64,000 nt of DNA from Litorimonas sp947503715 (GCF_050271975.1 NZ_CP189850.1:372001-436000); one strand, 5' to 3'. Shown: positions 33,806-42,891, counted from the first letter of the stretch. Notes: a model not told the origin generated them from the sequence alone. Numbers and translations are program-made.

Positions 33806-35551
33806 ATGTTTAAATATTATCGACCAATAATCGCTGGCGCCATGGCTTTGGCCTTCGGCTGCCCAAGCATATCCGCCAATGCGTCGGACATTCAATTCAC
33901 CGATGTGACGGCCAGCGTGGGCCTCAGCGCGGAAAGTTATGGTGGGACGACACGGCACAGTCTCGGCGTCGTTTGGCTAGATGTGAATAATGACGGATAT
34001 CTCGATATTTTCGCGACGAACGGATTCAATGCGGATGAGAACGACACGCTGCGCCCGCATCTCTATTTAGGAAACGCGACAGGTACATTTACCCTTTCGG
34101 ATGACCTCCTTCCAGATTTCGAAAATTTCGAATATGCTGGGGCGGTCGCGGCGGATTATGATCGCGATGGTGATATTGATATTTTCGTCTATACATCGAA
34201 TGAAAAATGGAACGTGCGAACGGTTGAGGATAATCCTTATGGGGGGCCACCGAACCTGCTGTTGAAGAACAGTTTCGTCGAAAATGGAAACAACGCGGGG
34301 CCAGGACTTTTCACAGATGTTGCGACCGCCGCAGGCGTGGATGGATGCTCCGCCCGGTTCAAAAAAGTTATTACGCGCGCAGAGAGATCCTCCGCTGTCA
34401 AATCCCCTCATCGCTGCAGCCAAAGTCGTAGCGCCAGTTTCTTTGATTACGATCTGGACGGATGGATTGACCTCTATCTCGGTCAGATGGTGATTAACCG
34501 CACATCTTCGGATGACGCGGCGGAAGACGCGATCGGCAAACGCGCGAATATGGATGTCATCTATCGTAATCAGGGGGACGGGACATTCCGTCTGGCGCTG
34601 GATGTTATTCGTGCGGACGACGCGACCAATCGCGGAGCCCTTGTCACGCGGGCGGGTCATCTGAATGATGATATGTGGCCGGATATTTATGTCGGCAATG
34701 CGGGCGGCATGATGCCAGGTTTCGAAGAAGAGCTAACGGACGCGATCCTCATCAATGACGGTGCGGGGCATTTGGACCTGTCCCATGAATATATCGGCAG
34801 AGACACGCCAGCGGCGATGGGTATCGCCTTTGGCGATGTAAATCAGGACGGCGCTTTCGACATCTACATCACAGACGCGCCGACACATCCTATCGATCAG
34901 TCTGATCCAAATACGTTCGGAAACACATTCTATATGTCTCATGAGACGGGATTTTCCGCGAATATTGCGCGGCCCACTCAAACGGAATTCGTCATGTCAT
35001 GGGGCGCGAATTTTGCAGATTTTGATCGGGATGGTGAACTGGATCTCTTCGCCGCGGCGGCCAGATCAAATACGAGCACCCAATTGGGCGGCGACTCCGC
35101 TATTTTTACAAACCTTCAGGGTTGGAAAACAAAGCAACTCGACATCGCGACCACAAATGCCCGCGGCAGTGCGCTGGCCGATTATGACGGCGATGGCGAC
35201 CACGATATCCTCGTCATCAATCAGGATGGCGGTTTGCAGCTCTTTCGAAATGACTCCGTCAATCCAACGGCAAAATCCTTCTCGCTAGATGTCATTGCAA
35301 CGCGCAGCAATGCGAACGCGATCGGCCTGCGGGCGGACCTCTATACGACGGGTGGTAAGCGATTGACGCAGCAAATTACGGGTGGGAACAGTGCCCATTC
35401 ACAGGATGACAGCACACTGATTTTCGGGCTTGGCGATGATACGATTGACCGTCTGGAAATCCGCTGGCCGCATCAGGCCACACCGCCACAACTCATCACG
35501 TCGATTAATTCAGATAGTTTGACGGTGACGGAACCTAACGTCGCAGATTAA
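33806..35551 (+). CDS. Secreted FG-GAP/VCBS propeller protein with ASPIC/UnbV domain
   Basis: A 581-aa secreted protein with signal MFKYYRPIIAGAMALAFGC ending SANASD. Calcium-binding FG-GAP/VCBS blades recur: DVNNDGYLDIF, DYDRDGDIDIF, DYDLDGWIDLY, DVNQDGAFDIY, DFDRDGELDLF and DYDGDGDHDIL. The C-terminus (GLRADLYTTGGKRLTQQI, then HSQDDSTLIFGLG and IDRLEIRWP) is an ASPIC/UnbV domain, as in CRTAC1-like proteins. A role in extracellular binding or adhesion is likely, but the ligand is unknown. Its stop overlaps the convergent phosphoribosyltransferase stop. Confidence 0.9.
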   Translation: MFKYYRPIIAGAMALAFGCPSISANASDIQFTDVTASVGLSAESYGGTTRHSLGVVWLDVNNDGYLDIFATNGFNADENDTLRPHLYLGNATGTFTLSDDLLPDFENFEYAGAVAADYDRDGDIDIFVYTSNEKWNVRTVEDNPYGGPPNLLLKNSFVENGNNAGPGLFTDVATAAGVDGCSARFKKVITRAERSSAVKSPHRCSQSRSASFFDYDLDGWIDLYLGQMVINRTSSDDAAEDAIGKRANMDVIYRNQGDGTFRLALDVIRADDATNRGALVTRAGHLNDDMWPDIYVGNAGGMMPGFEEELTDAILINDGAGHLDLSHEYIGRDTPAAMGIAFGDVNQDGAFDIYITDAPTHPIDQSDPNTFGNTFYMSHETGFSANIARPTQTEFVMSWGANFADFDRDGELDLFAAAARSNTSTQLGGDSAIFTNLQGWKTKQLDIATTNARGSALADYDGDGDHDILVINQDGGLQLFRNDSVNPTAKSFSLDVIATRSNANAIGLRADLYTTGGKRLTQQITGGNSAHSQDDSTLIFGLGDDTIDRLEIRWPHQATPPQLITSINSDSLTVTEPNVAD

Positions 35552-36150
35552 AATTTCGGGTTCATCTCGAAATAACGCGCCGGCATTGTCCCGCGTTTGC
35601 GCAGCTCGTCTTCGGAACAGCCGCGCAATTCATGCGGAAAGACGGTCCATTCATCCGTTTCGCGGACGTAGAAATCCGGCGTGCGGTCTGTGAGGTTTCG
35701 CTTCGGCTTATAATAGATTGTCGCAACTTTGATTTCTGTCGGTGTGTTCTTGCGGCAGCGGGCTTGGACCTCGCGAATGATCGCATCGACACTGCGGCCA
35801 CTGTCGAAAATATCGTCAATGATGAGCAAGCTGTCTTCAGAATCGATCACATCGACAACATGTTGCAGGCCGTAGACTTTGACCTCGGGCAGGACCTCTG
35901 CACCGTCAAAACTCGTCGTCCGCGCCCCATAACTCGCCGTGCGAATGGCGAAATGATTTGTCGGACAGTCGAGTGTTTCCAACACTTCCTGTACGGCAAT
36001 CCCGACAGGTGTGCCGCCGCGCCAAACGCCAAGAATGAAAGACGGGTGAAAGTCGCTCTCATGAATACGCAAGGCCAACTCAAAACTGTCGCGCAGTAAA
36101 TCTTCCGCACTGACAAAAACTTTTTCAATATTCGGTTGGGGCTCGGCCAT
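35548..36150 (-). CDS. Purine-type phosphoribosyltransferase
   Basis: A 200-aa type I phosphoribosyltransferase. LGVWRGGTPVGIAVQEVLE is the base-side loop and SLLIIDDIFDSGRSVDAIIREV is the PRPP-binding motif. The C-terminal TPDFYVRETDEWTVFPHEL resembles xanthine-guanine/hypoxanthine phosphoribosyltransferases, which convert salvaged purine base plus PRPP to nucleotide. ATG 36150 (MAEPQPNIEK) is preferred to the upstream codon. Divergent from the nucleoside hydrolase (80 bases between starts), so the two likely share regulation. Confidence 0.9.
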   Translation of the reverse strand: MAEPQPNIEKVFVSAEDLLRDSFELALRIHESDFHPSFILGVWRGGTPVGIAVQEVLETLDCPTNHFAIRTASYGARTTSFDGAEVLPEVKVYGLQHVVDVIDSEDSLLIIDDIFDSGRSVDAIIREVQARCRKNTPTEIKVATIYYKPKRNLTDRTPDFYVRETDEWTVFPHELRGCSEDELRKRGTMPARYFEMNPKF

Positions 36151-36230
36151 GGTCCACTCTCTTTCGCGCAAGAGGCCCCATAATCCAATGCGGGGTTTCC
36201 CTCAAGCCCCGACATGTCCATAAGCCACAT

Positions 36231-37181
36231 ATGGAAACACGACCCCTGATATTTGATTGCGACCCCGGACAGGATGACGCGATCAGCCTGATGATGGCGC
36301 TGGCGCCGTCGGATACGCCCCTCGACATTCGCGCGATCACAGTGACGGCGGGAAATACGGTCTTGGACAAATGCCAGCGCAATGCGCGGATGATTGTCGA
36401 ATTATGCAAACGCACAGATATTCCCGTCTATGCGGGGTGTGACGCGCCACTGGAATTACCGCTGGCGACAGCGGAAGAGGTTCACGGCTCGGAAGGTCTG
36501 GACGGGGTAGAGATTTTCGAACCCGCCTTGCCGTTGCAAGCGGAGCATGCCGTCGATGCCATCATCCGGATTTGCCGCACGGTCGATAATGTCCTCATCG
36601 TGCCAACGGGTCCCCTGACCAATATCGCGACCGCCTTTCGCCGCGCACCGGACATCATTTCCCGTGTCAGGGAGATTGTCATTATGGGCGGGGCGCGATC
36701 AGAGGCAGGCAACATCACGCCGAGCGCCGAGTTTAACGCCTATGTCGACCCGCATGCGGCTGCCGAAATATTTGCCACCTCCGTGCCAAAGACAGTCTTT
36801 GGTCTGGACGTGACGCATAAAACCCTCATCCGCCCGGATCATGTCAAAAAACTGGGCGAATTAAATAATTATATGACAGATATTCTGGTCCCAATGTTAA
36901 GCGGAGGATACGCGGAATTTGACGCTCAGAAATTCGGGACGAATGGGACTCCCATTCATGACGCCTGCACGACGGCTTACTTACTCCGCCCCGATCTCTT
37001 CACCTTCCGCCAAGTCGGTATTCGCGTTGAGGCCGAGAGCGAGCTCACACGTGGCTGCACCTCCGTCGATTACTGGCACGGCACAGACTGGGACCGCGAT
37101 TGCCAATGGGCGGTCGGCGCGGATGCGGACGGCTTCTTCGATCTGATGGTCGAACGGCTGGCCCTCTACGCCAAATTATAA
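36231..37181 (+). CDS. Inosine/uridine-preferring nucleoside hydrolase
   Basis: A 316-aa IUNH-family enzyme that hydrolyses ribonucleosides to base and ribose. The N-terminal metal site is LIFDCDPGQDDAIS, followed by ITVTAGNTVLDKCQRNA, the LIVPTGPLTNIATAF block, MGGARSEAGNITPSAEFN and the His/Asp pair IHDACTTAYLLRPD. No signal peptide, so cytoplasmic. With ribokinase and the phosphoribosyltransferase it completes a small nucleoside salvage set. Confidence 0.94.
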   Translation: METRPLIFDCDPGQDDAISLMMALAPSDTPLDIRAITVTAGNTVLDKCQRNARMIVELCKRTDIPVYAGCDAPLELPLATAEEVHGSEGLDGVEIFEPALPLQAEHAVDAIIRICRTVDNVLIVPTGPLTNIATAFRRAPDIISRVREIVIMGGARSEAGNITPSAEFNAYVDPHAAAEIFATSVPKTVFGLDVTHKTLIRPDHVKKLGELNNYMTDILVPMLSGGYAEFDAQKFGTNGTPIHDACTTAYLLRPDLFTFRQVGIRVEAESELTRGCTSVDYWHGTDWDRDCQWAVGADADGFFDLMVERLALYAKL

Positions 37182-37295
37182 GCTCCGACACTCACAGCGA
37201 TGTGACAGGATTGGCGAGCCAGCCCCTTCGCCTCCCCTTGAATTCATTTTACCCCCCGCCCAAATACGACACGTATAAAATTAGAGGATTTTTCA

Positions 37296-38186
37296 ATGAC
37301 TGAACTCGCGACCGACATCGTCAAAGACGGCACCGATATGAGCTTTATGACGGATGTCATCGAGGCTTCAGCCGACGTCCCCGTCATCGTGGACTTCTGG
37401 GCGCCATGGTGCGGCCCGTGTAAGCAGCTTATGCCGGTCCTCGAGCGCACAGTCAAAGCGGCGGGCGGCAAGGTAAAGCTCGTCAAAATCAACACACAGG
37501 AACAAAATGCTGTGGCCACCCAACTCGGCGTTCGGTCTATTCCTGCCGTTTACGCTTTTAAAAATGGCCAGCCCGTGGACGGCTTCATGGGCGCGCAACC
37601 TGAAACGGCTGTTAAGGAATTTGTCGCTAAATTGTCCGGTGAAACGGACCCCGTGGAAGATGCCAAAAAACTCGTTGCCCGCGGAAAAGACAGCCTCGCC
37701 GCTGGTGACCCCGGCGGTGCGGCGCAGGATTTCGCTGGCGCACTTTCGCTCGACCCCAACAACCCATCCGCCCGCGCAGGCCTCGCCCGTCTTTACATGG
37801 AGAGCGGGAACGAGGACGGCGCCTTTCAACTTATCCATGAGGCCCCGGAATCCGTGCTGGACCATCCGGAAATTTCCGCTTTGAAAGCACAATTCGACCT
37901 GCGCAGCTCTGCACCCGAAGAAGACGACGCAACGGCAGAACTTGCCGCCAAAGTCGCAGATAATCCCGATGACCTCGACGCGCGGTTGGAGCTCGCCAAA
38001 GCGCTCGTCGGCGCGGGCCGGAATGCAGAGGCCGTCGACCACCTGATCTATTCCATTGGCAAAAACCGGATGCATGATGACGAGGCCGCCCGCCTCTTCC
38101 TACTAACAATATTCGAGGCCGAAGGCACGGAATCAGACGTGTCTCGCGACGGAAGACGCAGACTGTCCTCCATCCTTTACGCGTAG
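37296..38186 (+). CDS. cnoX: Thioredoxin-TPR chaperedoxin
   Basis: A 296-aa CnoX-type protein: an N-terminal thioredoxin domain with intact active site FWAPWCGPCKQ (Cys 39 and 42) and cis-Pro in RSIPAVYAF, then tetratricopeptide-like repeats (GDPGGAAQDFAGALSLDPNN, NPDDLDARLELAKALVGAGR). CnoX proteins hold bleach-damaged or unfolded clients for GroEL/DnaK. Alphaproteobacterial members often retain CGPC as here. Precedes the Lon-domain / Trm112 / hslV run on the same strand across an inserted minus-strand operon. Confidence 0.92.
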   Translation: MTELATDIVKDGTDMSFMTDVIEASADVPVIVDFWAPWCGPCKQLMPVLERTVKAAGGKVKLVKINTQEQNAVATQLGVRSIPAVYAFKNGQPVDGFMGAQPETAVKEFVAKLSGETDPVEDAKKLVARGKDSLAAGDPGGAAQDFAGALSLDPNNPSARAGLARLYMESGNEDGAFQLIHEAPESVLDHPEISALKAQFDLRSSAPEEDDATAELAAKVADNPDDLDARLELAKALVGAGRNAEAVDHLIYSIGKNRMHDDEAARLFLLTIFEAEGTESDVSRDGRRRLSSILYA

Positions 38187-38479
38187 GACGCGCGTCTGTC
38201 TGAAACAAGAAGTGTCAGGAAAATCGCCAATCCGATGAAGATTTGCGGGAGTGGTAGGATGAGCGCCAGCACACCCAGATAGATGCACATCAGCGCGGCC
38301 TGCACTCTCGCAGGCCTGTTCCAATGCGCGAGGCCGACGCAAATCATCGCAATACCTGCCCCCGCGAACCAGAGATGGTCCGGTGTCAGGGCTTTGAAAA
38401 CCACCATGCCGTAGACCAGATGCGCCAACCCCAATATGATGGCCGCGCCAGCTGAAATTCGCCTGATCCGGCTAGGCAC
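38177..38479 (-). CDS. Small four-helix membrane protein
   Basis: A 100-aa integral membrane protein with four hydrophobic segments (ISAGAAIILGLAHLVYGMVV, AGAGIAMICVGLAHW, AALMCIYLGVLALIL, FIGLAIFLTLLVS) and no recognised family. It overlaps the preceding membrane gene by eight bases and ends convergently on cnoX. Likely part of the PadR-controlled unit. Confidence 0.75.
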   Translation of the reverse strand: MPSRIRRISAGAAIILGLAHLVYGMVVFKALTPDHLWFAGAGIAMICVGLAHWNRPARVQAALMCIYLGVLALILPLPQIFIGLAIFLTLLVSDRRASYA

Positions 38480-39017
38480 GAGCCGCGCCCTCGACCCATG
38501 TCAGATAGCTGGCAATGATGTAAAGACAGACCATCATGGCCGCCTGTTCAATTGAAAAAGCGCGCAGGAAACCAAGCGGTAGGACAAGGGACGCAGCCCC
38601 GCCCAATCCCAGAAAAACCCAAATCCCGATCAATGCAACAGCACAGAACAAAACGAAGCGCTTCATCACATCGAGCGCCCACCAGCATAATCCGCCCGCG
38701 ATGGCATAGAGGGTGAGCAGACTGTAAAACGTCATCCTGACGCGCGGATCTTCCATCCCCGTTGCAAACAAAACACCCCCCGTGCAGAGCAGGAGAAGGG
38801 CAAGGGATAAGAGCCCTTGCCCCAGACGGCGCGGCCCGATGTGGCGGCGTATGATCTCGCCAAAAACGGCTTGCACGCCGCCCCACAAAAAGCCGACCCG
38901 GGCCAGCCCGTTCGGAACATGCTGCGCTTCTATGCGCATATCTTCAATCCAACCCTGTTCATCCTGGGGAAGATATGACCCCAGCCATCCGAGCAAATTG
39001 TTCAAATATCCACTCAT
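38472..39017 (-). CDS. Integral membrane protein of a PadR operon
   Basis: A 181-aa protein: about 55 soluble residues (WLGSYLPQDEQGWIEDMRIE) and then four hydrophobic helices. Proteins of this layout commonly follow PadR-family genes. ATG 39017 overlaps the PadR stop as ATGA, which decides the start over the longer frame. Function unknown. Confidence 0.8.
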   Translation of the reverse strand: MSGYLNNLLGWLGSYLPQDEQGWIEDMRIEAQHVPNGLARVGFLWGGVQAVFGEIIRRHIGPRRLGQGLLSLALLLLCTGGVLFATGMEDPRVRMTFYSLLTLYAIAGGLCWWALDVMKRFVLFCAVALIGIWVFLGLGGAASLVLPLGFLRAFSIEQAAMMVCLYIIASYLTWVEGAARA

Positions 39018-39313
39018 GCCAATTTCTCCGTGGCTGAAGCTGATTGCAGCCTTGTCTCCGACTGTAACGTTTCCAGTTTCGTCCTGCCTTTTGCGGTGAG
39101 CGTGTAGATGCGTCGGGGCGGGCCGGCCTCTGACATATCCCACGCCTTCTCCAGCCAGCCGCGTTCCGTCAGGCGCATCAGGATCGGATAGAGCGTGCCT
39201 GAGGCCAAGCTGGTCTCCTTCATCAGGGCATAGCCGTGCAGTCCCTCAGGCGCGGCGGAGAGTCCGGTCAGAATTTTTAGTGTGGAGGGAGAAGGGCGTC
39301 GTGTACGGGTCAT
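39014..39313 (-). CDS. PadR family transcriptional regulator
   Basis: A 99-aa short PadR regulator: a winged helix (STLKILTGLSAAPEGLHGYALMKE, ASGTLYPILMRLTERGWLE, RRIYTLTAKG), without the C-terminal dimerisation helices of long PadR proteins. It begins an operon with the two membrane proteins. A perfect 12-bp palindrome lies 9 bases upstream of the start and is the likely autoregulatory operator. Confidence 0.92.
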   Translation of the reverse strand: MTRTRRPSPSTLKILTGLSAAPEGLHGYALMKETSLASGTLYPILMRLTERGWLEKAWDMSEAGPPRRIYTLTAKGRTKLETLQSETRLQSASATEKLA

Positions 39314-39322
39314 GTATAAAAT

Positions 39323-39334
39323 CTACATATGTAG
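39323..39334. promoter_or_regulatory. Palindromic operator for the PadR regulator
   Basis: CTACATATGTAG is a perfect 12-bp palindrome immediately upstream of the PadR start and overlaps where its promoter should be. PadR proteins bind such TAC/GTA palindromes. It also lies upstream of the divergent Lon-domain gene. Confidence 0.6.
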
Positions 39335-39429
39335 AGTTAAAGGTCAACCGCTAAATTACCGCTGTGAAAACAGGGATCAGAATTGATGTCGCAATTGACA
39401 GGACGCCCCGCCCTCCCCACTTTCGGACT

Positions 39430-40104
39430 ATGAGCGCTCACTATAAATCCCTCGCCCGTCGGACCAATCCAGAGACGGTCGCCCTGTTCCCGCTGAACGG
39501 GACGGTTCTGCTGCCGGGCTGTGATCTGCCGCTGAATATTTTCGAACCACGCTATCTGAACATGATCGACGACGCCCTGAAGGGTGAGCGCTTGATCGGG
39601 ATGGTGCAAAGCGAGAACGACAATTTGAAACAGATCGGCGGATTGGGTCGTATCAGCCAGTTTTCCGAGACGGAAGACGGGCGATATCTTGTCGTGCTGA
39701 AAGGCCTGAAACGGTTTCGCTTGGGCGAGGAATTGAAAACGACATCTCCATATCGTCAGGCCCATATTGATTTTGACGGGTTTGAGGCGGATGCCGATAC
39801 GCATAATGCGAAACAAACATCAGAAGCCCTGTCCGAGTCCGGGCGATCGGATCGTGCGGCTTTGACAGTTGCCATGAAGTCTCTCGCTAAAGCGATTAAT
39901 GTTCAGGTCGATTGGGATACGTTAAAAGAAATCCCCCTCCCCCTGCTCGTCAATCAAGCCGCCATGATTTCCCCGTTTCAGGCGGAGGATAAACAGAGCC
40001 TGTTGGAAGCGGCCACGGTGGATGATCGGCGGCGATTGTTGATCGGCCTGATGCATCTTTATGCGAGCCAGATTACCGATGATGGAGACCAACCGACCCA
40101 ATGA
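39430..40104 (+). CDS. Lon-protease substrate-binding-domain protein
   Basis: A 224-aa stand-alone LON N-terminal domain protein: FPLNGTVLLPGCDLPLNIFEPRYLNMIDDA is the classic opening, followed by GRISQFSETEDGRYLVVLKGLKRFRL. It lacks the AAA and protease parts of Lon. ATG 39430 matches the family start; an earlier GTG at 39364 is possible. It overlaps the Trm112 gene by four bases. This run is conserved in alphaproteobacteria, but the function is not settled. Confidence 0.9.
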   Translation: MSAHYKSLARRTNPETVALFPLNGTVLLPGCDLPLNIFEPRYLNMIDDALKGERLIGMVQSENDNLKQIGGLGRISQFSETEDGRYLVVLKGLKRFRLGEELKTTSPYRQAHIDFDGFEADADTHNAKQTSEALSESGRSDRAALTVAMKSLAKAINVQVDWDTLKEIPLPLLVNQAAMISPFQAEDKQSLLEAATVDDRRRLLIGLMHLYASQITDDGDQPTQ

Positions 40105-40292
40105 CCGACGCAACGCCCAAACAAGCCAAAATCGACCCGAAAGTGCTCAGCATTCTCGTCTGCCCTAAGACGCGGGGACCCTTGACGCACGACACCGACG
40201 CGAATGAATTAATTAGCAAGAAGGCCAAGCTCGCCTACCCCATCCGCGATGGTGTGCCCATTTTATTAGAGCGTGAGGCGCGCGCGCTATGA
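40101..40292 (+). CDS. Trm112 family protein
   Basis: A 63-aa Trm112/YcaR-like protein: VLSILVCPKTRGPLTHD, ELISKKAKLAYPIRDGVPILL. The CP motif is part of a degenerate zinc site; eukaryotic Trm112 activates several methyltransferases, and bacterial forms are small unknowns. Coupled by ATGA overlaps on both sides. Confidence 0.92.
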   Translation: MTDATPKQAKIDPKVLSILVCPKTRGPLTHDTDANELISKKAKLAYPIRDGVPILLEREARAL

Positions 40293-40591
40293 CCGATCTG
40301 AGCCAGGCGGAAAAAGACGCACTCGACGCCGCAACCTTTCGGCGCCTGCTGGAACATCTGGACGAAAACCGCGATGTTCAGAATATCGATTTGATGATCC
40401 TGGCCAATTTCTGTCGCAACTGCCTGTCTAAATGGTGGCTGGCGGAGGCCGAAGAACAGGGCCATGATATGGACTTAGAAGACGCCCGCCTCCGTGTTTA
40501 CGGTATGGATTACGCGACTTGGAAAGCGGAGCAACCCGCCGCGACACCCGAGCAAATTGCCGCCTATAATGCCCGCACCAAGGGATGCTGA
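40289..40591 (+). CDS. DUF1244 family protein
   Basis: A 100-aa DUF1244 protein: FRRLLEHLDENRDVQNIDLM, LANFCRNCLSKWWLAEAEE and YGMDYATWKAEQ are the family core. The conserved FCRNCLSKW could bind metal or form a disulfide. Cytoplasmic, function unknown; coupled to Trm112 and followed by hslV one base after its stop. Confidence 0.92.
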   Translation: MTDLSQAEKDALDAATFRRLLEHLDENRDVQNIDLMILANFCRNCLSKWWLAEAEEQGHDMDLEDARLRVYGMDYATWKAEQPAATPEQIAAYNARTKGC

Positions 40592-40592
40592 T

Positions 40593-41165
40593 ATGACCTA
40601 TAACCCCCATCATGATTATGCAGATGCCAGTCAGTGGCGCGGGACGACGATCCTGACCGTGCGCAAAAACGGCAAAGTTGTTGTTGTGGGTGACGGGCAG
40701 GTCAGCGCCGGAAATACGGTGATGAAGGCGAGCGCGCGCAAGGTGCGAACCCTTGCCGGCGGGACGGTCCTGACCGGATTTGCAGGCGCGACGGCGGATG
40801 CCTTCGCCCTGTTGGAACGGTTGGAAGCCAAGCTGGAACTGCATCCCACGCAACTCGCCCGCGCCTGTGTTGAACTGGCCAAGGATTGGCGCATGGATAA
40901 ATATTTGCGTCAATTGCAGGCCATGATGATCGTTGCGGACAAATCCGAGACGTTCGTCCTCACGGGCAATGGCGATGTCGTCCAACCCGATAGCGGCATT
41001 ACGGCCATTGGGTCGGGGGGAAATTACGCCCTCTCCGCTGCTCTCGCCATGGATGAATATGAAGAAGATGCGGAAACACTCGCCCGCAAAGCCATGGGCA
41101 TTGCCGACCGGATTTGTGTGTTTACGAATAACAATCTGACGCTGGAAGTGTTGGAGACAGATTGA
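40593..41165 (+). CDS. hslV: ATP-dependent protease peptidase subunit HslV
   Basis: HslV forms the proteolytic double ring of the HslUV protease. 190 aa from ATG 40593. The catalytic Thr is exposed by removing about 17 residues before TTILTVRKNGKVVVVGDGQV; GNTVMKASARKVRTL and GSGGNYALSAALAM are conserved. The gene for the ATPase partner, hslU, does not follow as it usually does: the next gene is on the other strand. Confidence 0.97.
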   Translation: MTYNPHHDYADASQWRGTTILTVRKNGKVVVVGDGQVSAGNTVMKASARKVRTLAGGTVLTGFAGATADAFALLERLEAKLELHPTQLARACVELAKDWRMDKYLRQLQAMMIVADKSETFVLTGNGDVVQPDSGITAIGSGGNYALSAALAMDEYEEDAETLARKAMGIADRICVFTNNNLTLEVLETD

Positions 41166-41183
41166 TTGCTTCCCGTCATTGTC

Positions 41184-41206
41184 ATCCTCCGGCTTGACCG
41201 GAGGAT
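41184..41206. repeat. Intergenic hairpin repeat
   Basis: ATCCTCCGG-CTTGA-CCGGAGGAT, 9-bp perfect arms, in the flanking context GTCATCC...TCCA, typical of abundant REP-like intergenic repeats in alphaproteobacteria. It lies 18 bases after hslV and may also act as its transcript end. Confidence 0.7.
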
Positions 41207-41306
41207 CCACTCGCATTCAATCTCGTGAAAAGCTCAACCCATATTATATGTCAACGTCAATGCAAATGGATTGCCCTATCAAGTCGGGCAATGACAGAGT
41301 GTAGTA

Positions 41307-42824
41307 TTAAATCAACCACGCCTTATTCGCGGGCATCCCCGTTTCGACACGAATATCTGCACGGTCATATTGACCGTCGGCCATCGCTGATAATTGGTCT
41401 GTGGTCATATCCTGCAGCCTCGCATAAAATCGTTCACCCGTTTTAGCCTGCCCGATCACGACCGCACTAACCGGCACGCCGCGCTTGTGATTTACGATAT
41501 AGGTTTCAATGACCGCATCGCCTGAAACCTGCTCCACCTGTCCCGGAGAAGACTGCCCCTCAATTCTCGTCGCAATTAAATCCCGATCGGCGAACACATC
41601 GCCCTCTGCCGCCTCCGTTGAATAAATCCCAACGGCCTGTTTACTCATCCAGCCGCCATTGCCATGGGCGAGGCCGAGACCGCCCGGTGCTTTCCGACAG
41701 GCCTCGACGACCTCGCAAATACCGTGCAAAGTATAATTATTTCCAGGACCGCCGAAGAAGGGCAATCCACCCGTCAGCGTCATCGATTTGCCCTTACGGT
41801 CCAGCGCTGTCGCGGCCTGATCCACGACGCAGGGGAAGCAGGAATAGATATCGGCATGTTCAATCTGCTGGGGCGCGACATTCGCGGCGGAGAGCGCGGC
41901 CTCAATGATGACGTCCATGGCAACAGAGCGGCCCAATTCTGTGCGGTCCAGCATCAGCTTTTCCTGACCCTCAGCGTGACCGCGCAAATAGACCCATTGT
42001 GTTTCCGGCACGCCCAATTCCCGCGCACGGCCCACCGTCGTCATCACGATAGCCGCACCCTGATTGACGCCATCCTTGGCGACCATGGATTTGAGAAAGG
42101 GCGAGATAAGTGCGCGGTTGTCAGGCGTCTCTTTCGCGATGGCCTCAGCCGAATAGGTTTCATCAAACATGGAATAGGGATTGTGCGCGGCAACGGCTGA
42201 GAAGGGCGCAATTAACTCCGCCATATGTTTACGATGTTCGGCCACCGTGCGGCCCGCTTTGATCCGGCGGGCGGTCTCAATAAATCCGTAATAGCTCATC
42301 GCATCCATCAACCCGTGGGCGAGTTCGGTTTGCGACACGATCATCGAACCGCTGAAGAGGCCTCGATCTTTCCACTCGCCCTCATGTTCCTCTGACCAAT
42401 CAAGGTCTGCACCGCTGCGCTGTGCGGCCCGCATATTGGCGAGAGCTTCACCGCCTGCAATGACGACCACATCTGCGCGGCCCGCTATTAACTCCTGCGC
42501 AAATTCTCCGACAAGGGCTTGTGGAGATTGTCCGCCCAAGACGTCATAAATCGCCAGCTTCGGCGCAGCCCCGATGCGCGACGCCACGGCCAATGGAAAT
42601 TTATCCGGTCCGCCAAAGGGGCAAGCATAGGCGGGACTGCTATCGGAAAAAGTTCTGACGCAGGCGACAACATCAATATGCGCAGCAGCGATGCCCGCAT
42701 CGGCCAGTGCCGATTTCGCCGCCCGCCCCGCCATATCCGCGTGCGACGCAGCCTTCGATAAATCCGCAGGCACAGGCTCCACCGCTTGTCCGGCACCGAT
42801 CAGAATGGGAGTCATATCGTTCAT
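41307..42824 (-). CDS. Thiolase-family acetyl-CoA acetyltransferase-like protein
   Basis: A 505-aa thiolase-fold protein of the SCP-x-like type annotated as acetyl-CoA acetyltransferase. The N-terminal half includes PILIGAGQAVEPVPADLS and VVACVRTFSDSSPAYACPFG; the C-terminal half holds DIYSCFPCVVDQAAT, GLPFFGGPGNNYTLHGICEV and LGLAHGNGGWMSKQAVGIY. The classical nucleophilic Cys motif is not in its usual form, so thiolase activity is uncertain. The C-terminal 110 residues form an extra OB-like domain. ATG 42824 is preferred; 42815 is a second candidate. Confidence 0.88.
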   Translation of the reverse strand: MNDMTPILIGAGQAVEPVPADLSKAASHADMAGRAAKSALADAGIAAAHIDVVACVRTFSDSSPAYACPFGGPDKFPLAVASRIGAAPKLAIYDVLGGQSPQALVGEFAQELIAGRADVVVIAGGEALANMRAAQRSGADLDWSEEHEGEWKDRGLFSGSMIVSQTELAHGLMDAMSYYGFIETARRIKAGRTVAEHRKHMAELIAPFSAVAAHNPYSMFDETYSAEAIAKETPDNRALISPFLKSMVAKDGVNQGAAIVMTTVGRARELGVPETQWVYLRGHAEGQEKLMLDRTELGRSVAMDVIIEAALSAANVAPQQIEHADIYSCFPCVVDQAATALDRKGKSMTLTGGLPFFGGPGNNYTLHGICEVVEACRKAPGGLGLAHGNGGWMSKQAVGIYSTEAAEGDVFADRDLIATRIEGQSSPGQVEQVSGDAVIETYIVNHKRGVPVSAVVIGQAKTGERFYARLQDMTTDQLSAMADGQYDRADIRVETGMPANKAWLI

Positions 42825-42891
42825 GCGCCCGACATGGCGCGACCCGTCAAATATGACAAGCACAGTCTCACATTCAGACTTGCAGTCTATT

